A DNA stretch of 64,000 nt, taken from NCBI RefSeq assembly GCF_963668085.1, contig NZ_OY764059.1, forward strand, positions 930,001-994,000, read 5' to 3'. The notes beneath the pieces were generated by a model. That model worked only from the letters and a program-made list of their open reading frames with translations, was not told the origin of the DNA and ran no database searches. This stretch comes from an uncultured Ilyobacter sp. (GTDB lineage Bacteria > Fusobacteriota > Fusobacteriia > Fusobacteriales > Fusobacteriaceae). This document shows positions 51,340 through 61,185 of this stretch, piece by piece. The translations under genes were made by a program, and so were the position numbers. Positions within the stretch are counted from its first letter, which is position 1. Each line of letters opens with the position of its first letter.

Positions 51340-52389
51340 ATGGAGAGTACAACAAATCTCTTAAATTTAAATTTAAAAGAGTTAGAGGATTTTATTGTTT
51401 CCATCGGAATGAAGAAGTTTAATGCGAAACAGATATTCGACTGGCTTCATGGAAAAATAAGCAGAAATATAGATGATATGACAAATATCTCTAAGAAAAA
51501 CAGAGAGCTTCTTCAGTCTAAAAGCTACATTCCTTTTTTAAACATTGTAAAACATAAAATTTCTAAGATAGACTATACAGAAAAGTTTGTTTTCAAATTA
51601 GAAGACGGAAACACAATAGAAACAGTTCTTTTAAAGCATAAAGAGAGAAATACTCTTTGTATTTCATCACAAGTGGGATGTCCAGTAAAGTGTAGTTTTT
51701 GTGCTACTGGATTAGACGGCTTCGTGAGAAATCTAAATGTACATGAAATATTAAACCAAGTATATACTGTACAGAGAAGGTTTTTTAAGAGTGAGGGTAA
51801 AAATATAACAAACGTGGTTTTTATGGGCATGGGAGAACCTATGTTAAACATTGAAAATGTCATAAAAGCAGTGGATATTCTTTCAGATGAAAATGGTATG
51901 AATATTTCTAAGAGGAGAATAACTATCTCTACTTCAGGTATTATCCCTGGTATCGAAAAGCTTCTACAAGAAAAAATACCAGTAGAACTTGCAATATCTC
52001 TTCATGCAATAACAAATGATAAAAGAGATGCCCTGATACCTATAAACAGAAAATATCCTTTAGAAGATCTTTATACAATTCTAAATGAATATCAAAAGAT
52101 GACAAAGAGAAGAATAACTTTTGAATACGTCCTTATAGATAAGTTAAATGTAACTCAAAGTGATGCAGATAGACTTGCTGAATTTATGCATAGTTTTGAC
52201 CATGTGTTGAATCTCATTCCTTACAATCCTGTTCCTGGAAACGATTATGAGAGACCGTCTCCAGAAAAAATAAAGAAATTTTATAATTATCTTTTAAACG
52301 ACAGAAAGGTTAATGTAACTTTAAGACATGAAAAAGGTTCTGATATCGATGGTGCTTGCGGACAGTTGAGACAGAGCGTCAAAAAATAA
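51340..52389 (+). CDS. rlmN: Dual-specificity rRNA/tRNA m2A methyltransferase RlmN
   Basis: 349 aa from ATG 51340 with GGAGG 7 bases upstream; TTG 51328 rejected. Radical-SAM enzyme: CxxxCxxC motif (CPVKCSFC near 113-120) binding the 4Fe-4S cluster, the [10 protein letters not shown] motif near 165, and the late methyl-carrying cysteine in [12 protein letters not shown] near 340. It methylates C2 of A2503 in 23S rRNA and A37 in some tRNAs. Length is typical, which separates it from Cfr. Confidence 0.94.
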   Translation: MESTTNLLNLNLKELEDFIVSIGMKKFNAKQIFDWLHGKISRNIDDMTNISKKNRELLQSKSYIPFLNIVKHKISKIDYTEKFVFKLEDGNTIETVLLKHKERNTLCISSQVGCPVKCSFCATGLDGFVRNLNVHEILNQVYTVQRRFFKSEGKNITNVVFMGMGEPMLNIENVIKAVDILSDENGMNISKRRITISTSGIIPGIEKLLQEKIPVELAISLHAITNDKRDALIPINRKYPLEDLYTILNEYQKMTKRRITFEYVLIDKLNVTQSDADRLAEFMHSFDHVLNLIPYNPVPGNDYERPSPEKIKKFYNYLLNDRKVNVTLRHEKGSDIDGACGQLRQSVKK

Positions 52390-52392
52390 ACT

Positions 52393-52425
52393 TATTCCCC
52401 CTAATTTTAAAGGGGGATTTTTTAT
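52393..52425 (+). terminator. Terminator after rlmN
   Basis: TCCCCCT / AGGGGGA hairpin and T6. Confidence 0.85.
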
Positions 52426-52479
52426 GCCTAATAAGTTTTAAAAAAATAAAATTTTTATAAAGAGGTATGCTGTCCTTTA

Positions 52480-52508
52480 TTGTTTACTTATTCTGTTTAT
52501 GCTAAAAT
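52480..52508 (+). promoter_or_regulatory. Promoter of the penicillin-binding protein gene
   Basis: TTGTTT (52480-52485), 17 bases, TAAAAT (52503-52508). It lies over an upstream in-frame ATG at 52499, which therefore cannot be the start. Confidence 0.65.
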
Positions 52509-52537
52509 GTAGATATAAAATTATAAAGAGGATGATT

Positions 52538-54691
52538 ATGGAAAAAAATATGAAAAAAATATTTAAAGTCTCTATATTGTTGGCTTTTTTATCGATTACT
52601 CTCGTGGGAGTGATATCTTTTTCTCTTATATATAGAGCCTACAAAAGTCTACCAGACGTAGGGAAGCTTGTGGAATCCTACACACCTTCCGTACCTACAA
52701 CTATATATGACAGTAATGGCGAGATAATAGATTTGATATACCGAGAGAGACGTGACACTGCATATATCTCAGAAATACCTGAAAATGTAAGGAATGCTTT
52801 TGTAGCAATTGAGGACAGAAGATTTTACACACATCATGGCCTAGATCCACTTAGATTAGGAAGAGCCATAGCTGTAAACATCTCTCAGAGAAGAGCTGCC
52901 CAGGGAGCTAGTACAATCACTCAGCAGTTGGCAAAAAATGCCTTTTTGACTCATGAAAAAAAGCTTGCGAGAAAAGTAAAAGAAGCTCTTATAACTCTAG
53001 AAATAGAAAGAAGATATACAAAAGATGAAATTTTGGAGAAGTACCTAAATGAGATATATTTTGGTGCAGGCTCATATGGTATAAAAACTGCAGCCAGATC
53101 TTTTTTTGAAAAAGATGTAGAGGATCTTAATTTAGCAGAGGGAGCCATGCTAGCAGGAATGCCAAATAGGCCGTCTCTGTACAATCCTAGAAAGAATTTA
53201 GAACAGTCTCTCAGAAGAACTAAGTTGATTTTAAATCAAATGAAAAAATTTAATTATATCTCAGAAGCTGAGTATAACAGGGCTTTAAAACAAAAGTTCG
53301 TGCTTGAAAAAGAGCTTCCAGAAAATTTTATTGCAGACGAATACACATCTGTGATCAAAGATAAAAACAGCAAAAAATCTCTTAATTCTCCTGATTTTAC
53401 TGATATAGTTGAAAGAAGAATATTTGAAATGTTCGATGAGAATACTATTTATGAAGGGGGACTAAAAGTCTATACCTCCCTTGACCTTCAGATGCAAAAA
53501 GCGGCTCTTGAAACTTTTAACAATTATCAATTGTTGAAAGAAAATCCCGAGTTGCAGGGAGCACTCATAACTATAGATTCAAATAATGGTTATGTAAAGA
53601 GTATAATAGCTGGTAAAAATTTCAAAACCGGAAATTTCAACAGGGCTACCATGGCAAAAAGGCAGGTGGGATCTTCATTTAAACCCTTTGTATATTTTAC
53701 TGCTTTAGAGGAAGGGATTCCTATGAATACAGTTATAGAGGATTCTGAGATAGAGTATGGAGAGTGGAAACCTCAAAATTACGGTGGTTACTTTTCAGGT
53801 AATCTGACTATTTTACAAGCTATGGAAAAATCTGTAAATATAGTGGCGATAAAACTGCTTGAAAAAATAGGAGTTAGAAGCGTCCTAAATACATTCAGAA
53901 AAACAGGGGTAGACGTGGATATACCGTATAATCTTTCCATTGCTCTAGGTACAATGAGTATGAGCCCGTTAGACCTTGCAACAGCTTACATACCTTTTTC
54001 AAATGGAGGTTATAAAGTCAAGCCCATATTCATATCAAAAGTTTTAGATAGATATGGAAATGTTCTATATGAATCCCCTGTAGAGAAGGAAAAGATATTT
54101 GCAAGTGACAATGTTTCTTTAATCGTTCACATGATGAAGAATGTAGTCGCAAACGGTTCAGGAAGAAGGGCCCGTGTTACTGATAAAGAGGGTAATTTTG
54201 TAGAACAAGGTGGTAAAACAGGAACAACCAATGATTATAGGTCTGCCTGGTTCGCTGGAATCACTCCTGAGTATGTAACAACCTTGTATATAGGTTATGA
54301 TGACAATTCTCCAATGGAAAAAGCCACAGGAGGGGGAGCAGCTGCACCTCTGTGGGGAGCATATTATCAAACAATGATAAATTCAGATGCCTACACTCCA
54401 GGAGAATTTCAGTTTATGGAAGACCATATAGAGAATGGAAACCTTATAAGTGCAAATATTGATTCTAAGACTGGATTACTTGGGGATTCTTCTAGTATAT
54501 CCATAAGAAAAGGGCTTTTCAAGAGAGGACAGGTTCCTGTAGAAAATAATAGCAGCTATTCTAAAGGACTTGAAAGCTTCTTTATCGGAGACGTTACACT
54601 TACAGATGAGCTTACGGCAGAGGAGCTAAAAGAGATAAAAAGTCAATCGGATTTTGAAGATGAAAAAGTAATTTCAAGTGACCTCTTTTAA
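52538..54691 (+). CDS. Class A penicillin-binding protein (PBP1A type)
   Basis: 717 aa from ATG 52538 (GAGGATGATT upstream). One N-terminal membrane helix (residues 8-32). GT51 transglycosylase domain with catalytic Glu in FVAIEDRRFYTHHG (~92), GASTITQQLAKN (~125) and KEALITLEIERRYTKDEILEKYLN (~150). Transpeptidase domain with SSFKPF (active Ser near 388), KSVNIVAIKL (~440) and KTGTTNDYRSAWFAG (~560). It polymerises and cross-links peptidoglycan on the outer face of the inner membrane. Single gene with its own promoter and a distal terminator. Confidence 0.94.
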   Translation: MEKNMKKIFKVSILLAFLSITLVGVISFSLIYRAYKSLPDVGKLVESYTPSVPTTIYDSNGEIIDLIYRERRDTAYISEIPENVRNAFVAIEDRRFYTHHGLDPLRLGRAIAVNISQRRAAQGASTITQQLAKNAFLTHEKKLARKVKEALITLEIERRYTKDEILEKYLNEIYFGAGSYGIKTAARSFFEKDVEDLNLAEGAMLAGMPNRPSLYNPRKNLEQSLRRTKLILNQMKKFNYISEAEYNRALKQKFVLEKELPENFIADEYTSVIKDKNSKKSLNSPDFTDIVERRIFEMFDENTIYEGGLKVYTSLDLQMQKAALETFNNYQLLKENPELQGALITIDSNNGYVKSIIAGKNFKTGNFNRATMAKRQVGSSFKPFVYFTALEEGIPMNTVIEDSEIEYGEWKPQNYGGYFSGNLTILQAMEKSVNIVAIKLLEKIGVRSVLNTFRKTGVDVDIPYNLSIALGTMSMSPLDLATAYIPFSNGGYKVKPIFISKVLDRYGNVLYESPVEKEKIFASDNVSLIVHMMKNVVANGSGRRARVTDKEGNFVEQGGKTGTTNDYRSAWFAGITPEYVTTLYIGYDDNSPMEKATGGGAAAPLWGAYYQTMINSDAYTPGEFQFMEDHIENGNLISANIDSKTGLLGDSSSISIRKGLFKRGQVPVENNSSYSKGLESFFIGDVTLTDELTAEELKEIKSQSDFEDEKVISSDLF

Positions 54692-54856
54692 TTTAAAAAT
54701 AATCCTTTTTAGACATAAATATAAAGCTAAATTTACTTATCTTTAATGGACACATTTCAGAAAAAATGATATAATTTACAAATATAGTTAATAAAAAATC
54801 TGATCACCTCAGCTAGAATATAGAAATAGTCTTTTAGCAGAATGTTTCAGAGTGTA

Positions 54857-54894
54857 TATAAAAAAGGCTGAGCGATGGAGCTTAGCCTTTTTCA
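54857..54894 (+). terminator. Terminator after PBP gene
   Basis: AAAAAGGCTGAGC / GCTTAGCCTTTTT hairpin. Confidence 0.85.
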
Positions 54895-54937
54895 ATGTTT
54901 TATTTGATTAGTTAACTACAGTTTATTGGAGGTAAAA

Positions 54938-55405
54938 ATGAGTAATAATGACATAATGAGGGCATTTAGATATGCCCTAGATATCAAGGATTCCCAGATG
55001 ATAGAAGCATTTAAAATTTCTGGTTATGAACTTACAGTAGAGGACTTAAAAAACTTTTTAAAAAAAGATGATGAAGAAGGACAGGTCAAATGTAATGATC
55101 GTATTATGACCCTTTTCCTTGACGGGTTCATTACATTAAAAAGAGGTAAAAAAGAACCTAAAGAGGGAGAAGTTAAAAAGCCTGAAAAAAAACTTACTAA
55201 TAATATGATACTAAAAAAAATGCAGATAGCCTTAAACTTAAGAAGTGATGACATGCTTAAGGTATTCAAAGCAGCAGGACTAGAACTTTCAAACTCAGAA
55301 CTCTCAGCTTTATTTAGAAATAAAAGTCATAAAAACTACATGGAATGTGGAGATAAATTTATGAGAAATTTTTTAAAGGGACTTACGATCAGTTATAGAG
55401 GCTGA
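54938..55405 (+). CDS. DUF1456 (YehS-like) protein
   Basis: 155 aa from ATG 54938 after TTGGAGG. Two similar DUF1456 repeats: MRAFRYALDIKDSQMIEAFKISGYELT (residues 6-32) and LKKMQIALNLRSDDMLKVFKAAGLELS (about 90-116), each followed by a short LxxFF/LxxLFR helix. Cytoplasmic, conserved in many bacteria, no known function. Confidence 0.88.
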   Translation: MSNNDIMRAFRYALDIKDSQMIEAFKISGYELTVEDLKNFLKKDDEEGQVKCNDRIMTLFLDGFITLKRGKKEPKEGEVKKPEKKLTNNMILKKMQIALNLRSDDMLKVFKAAGLELSNSELSALFRNKSHKNYMECGDKFMRNFLKGLTISYRG

Positions 55406-55450
55406 TTAAATAGATCAATTATAATTAACTATTTAATTGTAAGTAAGATA

Positions 55451-55490
55451 AAAACAGAGGGGACTAATTAGTTCCCTCTGTTTTTAATAT
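55451..55490. terminator. Bidirectional terminator
   Basis: AACAGAGGGGACTAATTAGT and its mirror with A/T runs, between the convergent DUF1456 and polysaccharide genes. Confidence 0.88.
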
Positions 55491-55494
55491 TATA

Positions 55495-56847
55495 TTAATA
55501 GGCTCCTTTTCGGTTTAATACATATTTAATAGTTTGAAGTAGCAAAACTATATCTAACCACAAAGACCAGTTTCTTATATAGTATAAATCCGATGTAATT
55601 CTCTCTTCATAGTCTTCTACATCCGATCTTCCATGGGATTGCCACATTCCTGTAATTCCAGGCTTTATTTGAAATACTTTTTTTCCAATCTCGTCACCAT
55701 AGTGCAGTTCAAGTTCCTTTTTGACAATTGGTCTAGGACCTACAAGGCTCATCTCACCTCTTAAAACATTTATAAATTGGGGGAATTCGTCTAGAGAGCT
55801 TTCCCGTAGAAATTTACCTATAGGGGTAATTCGTGGATCGTCTTTTAACTTAAAATTATTATAATATTCCTCTCTTTTTGTTTCATCTTTTAGCATATCT
55901 TGTAACCTGGTTTCCGCATCTACATACATAGTTCGAAACTTATATATTTTAAACTCTTTTAGGTCTTTTCCTATTCTGGAATGTTTAAAGAAAATAGGGC
56001 CACCGTCTTTTCTTATTTTTTTAGAAAAGAGAAGTACTAGTATTCCCAGGATAAAAATTCCCCCGAGGCTTAATAAAATATCCATAATTCTTTTAACGAT
56101 GTTTCTACACTTAGAATGAATTTGATTGGTGGCAGTAATTAAAAGTAATCCATCATAATCCTGAATCTTAGAATTTAAGTTAAATATACCATTATTATCC
56201 GGTATAAATTTTAATTTTTTGACATGCCCATCTAGGTCATTACTTATTTTTCTCCAGTTTAAATCCTTTAGGGACTTCCCTGGAAGAGCCACTATAATCT
56301 GATCTATTGGGTTAGCTTTAACATAGTCCAGTAACTCACTGTATTTACAAACTATCTGATCTTTTGGTACATCACATCCACCATTAATTTGAACAAAGCC
56401 TACCAGTTGGTACATGGAAGAGTGATGTATTTTTATAAGTTTAGAAAATTGTTTGGCTGTGCTGCCGGTACCGATTACCAATATTTTTTTCTTAAGATAT
56501 TTCCAGAAGTGATTCTTAATAAAATTTGTGAAAAAGATATTAAAAAAAATAAATGTAACACTTAGAAATATATAAAACCAGACATATTTAAGTCCGAAGA
56601 ATACCAAATTTGTTATGATAATAATAGCAAAAAATTCAGAATGAATCTGAAGTTGTTTTTTTAAGTCTTCCCAAACCAAATTATTATTTAAAGAGTAAGT
56701 CCCTTTAAAAAAATTTAATATAAAATAGATAAAAAAACTGTAAATAATAAACCTGGTTTCTATTTTAAAAAGATAGCTTAGAAAAAAATAAAGTAAAAAT
56801 TGGGCGGTGATTAAAAAAATATTTAAAAGAGTTTTAGGAATAATCAC
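55495..56847 (-). CDS. Polyprenyl-phosphate sugar phosphotransferase (WbaP/WcaJ-like)
   Basis: 450 aa. Residues 1-110 hold four membrane helices. About 120-235 is a Rossmann-like CoA-binding domain (VIGTGSTAKQF). The catalytic domain begins with a re-entrant helix (KRIMDILLSLGGIF) and has KHSRIGKDLKEFKIYKFRTM, DDPRITPIGKFLRESSLDEFPQFINVLRGEMSLVGPRP and QIKPGITGMWQ. It transfers a hexose-1-phosphate to undecaprenyl phosphate, starting repeat-unit synthesis. Glucose (WcaJ) or galactose (WbaP) cannot be told apart here. Last gene of the operon. Confidence 0.9.
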   Translation of the reverse strand: MIIPKTLLNIFLITAQFLLYFFLSYLFKIETRFIIYSFFIYFILNFFKGTYSLNNNLVWEDLKKQLQIHSEFFAIIIITNLVFFGLKYVWFYIFLSVTFIFFNIFFTNFIKNHFWKYLKKKILVIGTGSTAKQFSKLIKIHHSSMYQLVGFVQINGGCDVPKDQIVCKYSELLDYVKANPIDQIIVALPGKSLKDLNWRKISNDLDGHVKKLKFIPDNNGIFNLNSKIQDYDGLLLITATNQIHSKCRNIVKRIMDILLSLGGIFILGILVLLFSKKIRKDGGPIFFKHSRIGKDLKEFKIYKFRTMYVDAETRLQDMLKDETKREEYYNNFKLKDDPRITPIGKFLRESSLDEFPQFINVLRGEMSLVGPRPIVKKELELHYGDEIGKKVFQIKPGITGMWQSHGRSDVEDYEERITSDLYYIRNWSLWLDIVLLLQTIKYVLNRKGAY

Positions 56848-56960
56848 ACAAATCCCTCCTGACTTGCTAAAACTTAAATTAATCTGAGTTTGAAAAGCTA
56901 TATATTAATTGTATTTTTTTCAGTTTAAATATTTTTGATTTTATTTATTTTAAATTAAAA

Positions 56961-57896
56961 TTATTTTCTAAGATAAGATTTAGTCCATCTAAAAAACTTG
57001 TAAAGATTATTTTTCTTTAAAAAATATCCAATTTTTCCTATTAAATCCAAATCATAATACTTTTTGAATTCATAAATAATATCGTTATTTAAATCGAGAT
57101 CGTTAGTTAAAATGATTTTATTTTCATAAAGTTCAGTTTTATATTTAGATCCGGAACTCGTACAATGAGTTGAGCTTTCACCAAAACCTATGTTTTGAAG
57201 TTTTGATTTTACCGGATAGACTGTATACATATCCTCCTTAGACTGTGAATAGCATGACCTTATAGCCCAAGAATCAAGTTTTCCAATCTTTTGTAGTTTC
57301 AGCATTTCTAAAAGGTCGTTACCACCCTTTTTAAATTTTTTAATTAAATTTGGATTGGATATAAATTGATTATAATCTGAGAGATACCAGTCGTGCTTTT
57401 CCCACCGATCTTTCCAGGTACCCCATCCCCAGCTACATCCCCTATAGGAAAGATAGACATCAGATTTATAGTCCTCTCCAATATTAATTGGCGGGCCGTA
57501 TCCTGTCACTGTCCATATAGAATCATTTTTCTCATAAAGATCTAGAGCATCGTTCATATATTCTAAAAAATCATTTGCCAGCACAAGATCATCCTCTAAA
57601 ACTATAATTCTACCGTACCTCTCAATTATCTTGCTAACACCAGCTATGACCGAATGAGCAAGCCCCTTATTTTCTCTTGACTGGAAAATTTCGATATTTT
57701 TAAATCCAGATAATTCGTTTATTATGGCCCTAGTTTCTTTTACATTTTCTTCTTGATCTGGTGACCTGGGTGCATCTGAAAAAATAAATAAGAGACTGTC
57801 TTTAGAAAGTTTATTTTTTTTAAGAGATTCTAAAAGCCCGGCTGTTTCCGTAGGGCGGTTATATACAAATAAGGCTATAGGAGCTAGTTCTTTCAT
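56961..57896 (-). CDS. GT-A fold glycosyltransferase
   Basis: 311 aa. N-terminal Rossmann start (IALFVYNRPTETAGLLESLKKN), a DxD-type metal site as IVLEDDLVLANDFLEYMN near residue 100, and a conserved GCSWGWGTWKDRWEKHDW near 155. Resembles GT2/GNT-I-like transferases found in polysaccharide clusters. Cytoplasmic; sugar unknown. Twenty-two bases after the preceding transferase gene. Confidence 0.75.
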   Translation of the reverse strand: MKELAPIALFVYNRPTETAGLLESLKKNKLSKDSLLFIFSDAPRSPDQEENVKETRAIINELSGFKNIEIFQSRENKGLAHSVIAGVSKIIERYGRIIVLEDDLVLANDFLEYMNDALDLYEKNDSIWTVTGYGPPINIGEDYKSDVYLSYRGCSWGWGTWKDRWEKHDWYLSDYNQFISNPNLIKKFKKGGNDLLEMLKLQKIGKLDSWAIRSCYSQSKEDMYTVYPVKSKLQNIGFGESSTHCTSSGSKYKTELYENKIILTNDLDLNNDIIYEFKKYYDLDLIGKIGYFLKKNNLYKFFRWTKSYLRK

Positions 57897-57918
57897 AATA
57901 AACCTCCTCAGAGAAAGC

Positions 57919-59031
57919 TCATTTAACAGTAGTAGTTATAATTTTGTCTATTCTAGTGACAAAATCATCTGCTTTGTAGCTGTTTACGGCCTTTTCATAG
58001 TTATATTTTTGAAATTTTCTTAATTTTTTTTCAGTTTTATAAATGGCAGTAAAAATCGAAGATGGGTTTTTTTTGAGACATTCGATTCCGTTTATATTTT
58101 TTTTAAAAATATCTCTTATTCCACCCTGATTTGTAGTAATTATTGCACAGGCGTTTGCCATAGCTTCAAGTATGGAGATAGGCTGACCTTCGATTGGATA
58201 ATATGTTGGTAGCAGGAAAATGTCATTTTTTAACAGTAATTTTCTCTTTTCCTCTCCAGTTACGACCCCAAGGTAATTTACTTTATCTTTGTGTTTATCA
58301 ATAAGAGAAAAGACAGATTTTTCAAGATTTTTCTCTATATTTCCAGCTAGATCTAGGTTAAAGTCTATTTTTTCTTCCTCTAGATATCTTAAAGACTTTA
58401 AAAGATCTAAGATCCCTTTTTCCTCCATGAGATTGCTTAGATAAAGGAGTCTTAACTGTCCCTTATCTCGGTTTAGTTTTTTTTCTATATCTTCTCTAGA
58501 TGATTGTACGTCTTCTGATATACCATTATGACAAATAAAAATTTTTTCTTGTGGAAGTATTTGTTGAAACATCCATTTCAAGCTCTCTCCTAAAACAATT
58601 CCTCCATTTGATTTTCTTATAAAAAATTTTAATAAGGCTTGTTTTAAAAAACCCGCTGCTTTATAGGTATGGCCTAGCTGACCTCCGTGGCTGTGCAAAA
58701 TATAAGGAGTTTTTTTTATCATACATGACAACATATAGGGTGAATATCTCATAAAACCCATGAAACTGTGACCGGGAGTAATATAGACTAGGTCATACTT
58801 GTTTCTAAAAAGTTTTACAAGTTCCCCTGTCAAATGTTTTATTGCTATAAAAAACTTTTCAAAAGATATTTTTTTTTGATCTTTTGCACTTTGGATTTTG
58901 GAAAGTAAAGCGGTATTTATATGGTCCATTTTATAACCCTTTACAGTGAGCCCATGGAAAAGGATCTCATTTGCCATACTCATTCCATGGACTGGATCAG
59001 GAAAGGGCCCGATCATAAGTATTTTTTTCAT
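57919..59031 (-). CDS. GT4-family glycosyltransferase
   Basis: 370 aa GT-B enzyme. N-terminal MIGPFPDPVHGMSMANEILFHGL with the acceptor-side HSHGGQLGH near 120. C-terminal LRLLYLSNLMEEKGILDLLKSL near 200 and the EX7E donor motif in YPIEGQPISILEAMANACAIITTNQGG near 285. It would add one sugar of the repeat unit, possibly fucose given gmd and fcl next door. Confidence 0.87.
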   Translation of the reverse strand: MKKILMIGPFPDPVHGMSMANEILFHGLTVKGYKMDHINTALLSKIQSAKDQKKISFEKFFIAIKHLTGELVKLFRNKYDLVYITPGHSFMGFMRYSPYMLSCMIKKTPYILHSHGGQLGHTYKAAGFLKQALLKFFIRKSNGGIVLGESLKWMFQQILPQEKIFICHNGISEDVQSSREDIEKKLNRDKGQLRLLYLSNLMEEKGILDLLKSLRYLEEEKIDFNLDLAGNIEKNLEKSVFSLIDKHKDKVNYLGVVTGEEKRKLLLKNDIFLLPTYYPIEGQPISILEAMANACAIITTNQGGIRDIFKKNINGIECLKKNPSSIFTAIYKTEKKLRKFQKYNYEKAVNSYKADDFVTRIDKIITTTVK

Positions 59032-59049
59032 ATTAACACCTGACTTTTT

Positions 59050-59979
59050 TTAATCTTTATTTTCTAGATACCATTTATAAACTTCTCTTATTCCCTCTTC
59101 TAGCTCTATCCGATGTCGCCATCCAGTAGCATGTATTTTTTCTACATCTAAAGATCTTCTAGGAGTTCCATCAGGTTTTGTTGTATCAAAGACAACTTCA
59201 CCTTCATAACCTACAACTTTTTTTATAAGATGAACCAACTTATTTAATTCTATCTCAATGCCTGTACCTATATTAATATGCCCCTCTTCAGAATAATTGT
59301 TCATGAGATGTATTAGGGCATCGGTGAGGTCTTCTACAAATAAAAACTCTCTGGTGGGTTTCCCCGTACCCCAAACAACCACTTCTTTACTTCCATTTTT
59401 TTTTCCTTCATGAAATTTTCTTATTAACGCCGGCATAACGTGAGAAGTTTTAAGGTCGAAATTGTCCTTTGGGCCGTAGAGATTTGTAGGCATAGCACAT
59501 ATAAAATCATCGTTATACTGCCTTCTGTAGGATTTACAGAGTTCTATTCCAGAAATTTTTGCAATGGCATAAGCTTTATTAGTAGGCTCAAGTTCACCGG
59601 TGAGAAGGTATTCTTCTTTTATAGGTTGTCCTGCAAATTTAGGATAGATGCAGGCACTTCCCAAAAATAATAATTTTTTAACTCCATACTTATGTGCTGA
59701 ATTTATAACATTGGCCTCTATCATGAGATTGTCATAAATAAATTCTGCTGGATAAGTATTGTTAGCATGAATTCCTCCAACTTTTGCTGCGATTAAAAAA
59801 ACATATTCAGGCTTTTCCTCTTCAAAAAATTTTTCAACTTGATCCTGTTTTCTTAAGTCTAGTTGGTTAAAATCCTTTGTGATGATGTTTTTATAATTTT
59901 TACTTTTTAAATTATTTAAAAGAGATGACCCAACTAAACCATTGTGTCCTGCAAGGTATATTTTTGAATTTAGTTCCAT
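59050..59979 (-). CDS. fcl: GDP-L-fucose synthase
   Basis: 309 aa short-chain reductase/epimerase. NADP loop AGHNGLVGSSL (10-20), FLGSACIYP (Ser ~107), catalytic Tyr and Lys in KAYAIAK (~136-140). Converts GDP-4-keto-6-deoxymannose to GDP-L-fucose, directly downstream of gmd, so the cell can make GDP-fucose from GDP-mannose. Confidence 0.92.
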   Translation of the reverse strand: MELNSKIYLAGHNGLVGSSLLNNLKSKNYKNIITKDFNQLDLRKQDQVEKFFEEEKPEYVFLIAAKVGGIHANNTYPAEFIYDNLMIEANVINSAHKYGVKKLLFLGSACIYPKFAGQPIKEEYLLTGELEPTNKAYAIAKISGIELCKSYRRQYNDDFICAMPTNLYGPKDNFDLKTSHVMPALIRKFHEGKKNGSKEVVVWGTGKPTREFLFVEDLTDALIHLMNNYSEEGHINIGTGIEIELNKLVHLIKKVVGYEGEVVFDTTKPDGTPRRSLDVEKIHATGWRHRIELEEGIREVYKWYLENKD

Positions 59980-60033
59980 AATTATCCTCCTATTAATATT
60001 AAAATTAATATATTTATTAAAACAATATTTCTA

Positions 60034-61143
60034 TTAAAAATTCCATTTTTTAATGAATTCTTCATGACTCATTCTTATGATATGGTCTTTTTCGACAAAA
60101 TCTAAATCGTGCTCAACCATTATTTTTACAAGATCTTCAAATGAAGTTTTTCTTGGATTCCATCCTAAAGTAGTTTTAGCTTTAGTTGGATCTCCAAGAA
60201 GAGTTTCTACTTCTGCCGGACGGAAATATTTTGGATCTACCTCTATCAAAACTTCCTTGGTTTCTTTTGAAAACCCTTTTTCATTTAATCCTTCTCCACG
60301 CCAATCGATCTCTATACCAACTTCATGAAAAGCAAGTGTTGCAAACTCTCTAACTGAGTGCTGTTCTCCGGTGGCTATTACAAAATCTTCAGGCTTGTCG
60401 TGCTGGAGTATCATCCACATACACTCAACATAATCCTTGGCATATCCCCAGTCTCTCAGAGAGTTTAGGTTTCCAAGATATAGTTTTTTCTGATATCCCT
60501 TTGCTATTCTGGCAGCAGCTAAGGTTATTTTTCTGGTTACAAAGGTTTCACCTCTTCGTTCAGACTCGTGGTTGAACAGTATACCGTTTGCAACAAACAT
60601 ATCATAAGATTCCCTGTAATTTTTTGTTATCCAAAAACCATATTGCTTTGCAACAGCATAAGGAGATCTTGGGTAAAATGGAGTAGTTTCTTTTTGAGGT
60701 ATCTCCTGCACCTTTCCATAAAGCTCAGATGTAGATGCCTGATAGATTTTTGTCTTTTCAGTCATTCCTAGAAGCCTGACAGCCTCCAATACTCTGAGGG
60801 TTCCTACTGCATCTGAGTCAGCTGTATACTCAGGAACTTCAAATGAAACTTTAACATGAGATTGAGCAGCAAGATTATATATCTCATCAGGCTGTACCAT
60901 CTGTATAATCCTGATAAGGTTACTAGAATCAGTCATATCTCCGTAGTAAAGTTCTATATTTCGTTCTTTACGCATGTCCTCTATAGCCTCTTCTAGATAG
61001 AGGTGCTCGATTCTCTTTGTATTAAAAGAAGAAGATCTTCTCATTATACCGTGAACTTCGTATCCTTTGTCTAGTAAAAATTCGGCTAGAAATGAGCCGT
61101 CTTGTCCTGTTATTCCAGTTATAAGTGCAACCTTTTTTTGCAT
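60034..61143 (-). CDS. gmd: GDP-mannose 4,6-dehydratase
   Basis: 369 aa. NAD(P) loop [24 protein letters not shown] (9-32), MRRSSSFNT, the [11 protein letters not shown] block, QASTSELYG (Thr/Ser, Glu) and SPYAVAK (Tyr and Lys near 153-157). First step from GDP-mannose to GDP-L-fucose. AGGAGG-type site. Followed by fcl after 54 bases. Confidence 0.94.
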   Translation of the reverse strand: MQKKVALITGITGQDGSFLAEFLLDKGYEVHGIMRRSSSFNTKRIEHLYLEEAIEDMRKERNIELYYGDMTDSSNLIRIIQMVQPDEIYNLAAQSHVKVSFEVPEYTADSDAVGTLRVLEAVRLLGMTEKTKIYQASTSELYGKVQEIPQKETTPFYPRSPYAVAKQYGFWITKNYRESYDMFVANGILFNHESERRGETFVTRKITLAAARIAKGYQKKLYLGNLNSLRDWGYAKDYVECMWMILQHDKPEDFVIATGEQHSVREFATLAFHEVGIEIDWRGEGLNEKGFSKETKEVLIEVDPKYFRPAEVETLLGDPTKAKTTLGWNPRKTSFEDLVKIMVEHDLDFVEKDHIIRMSHEEFIKKWNF

Positions 61144-61185
61144 AATAACCTCCTTATTTAGAAGCTAATAAAATTTTTAAGTATT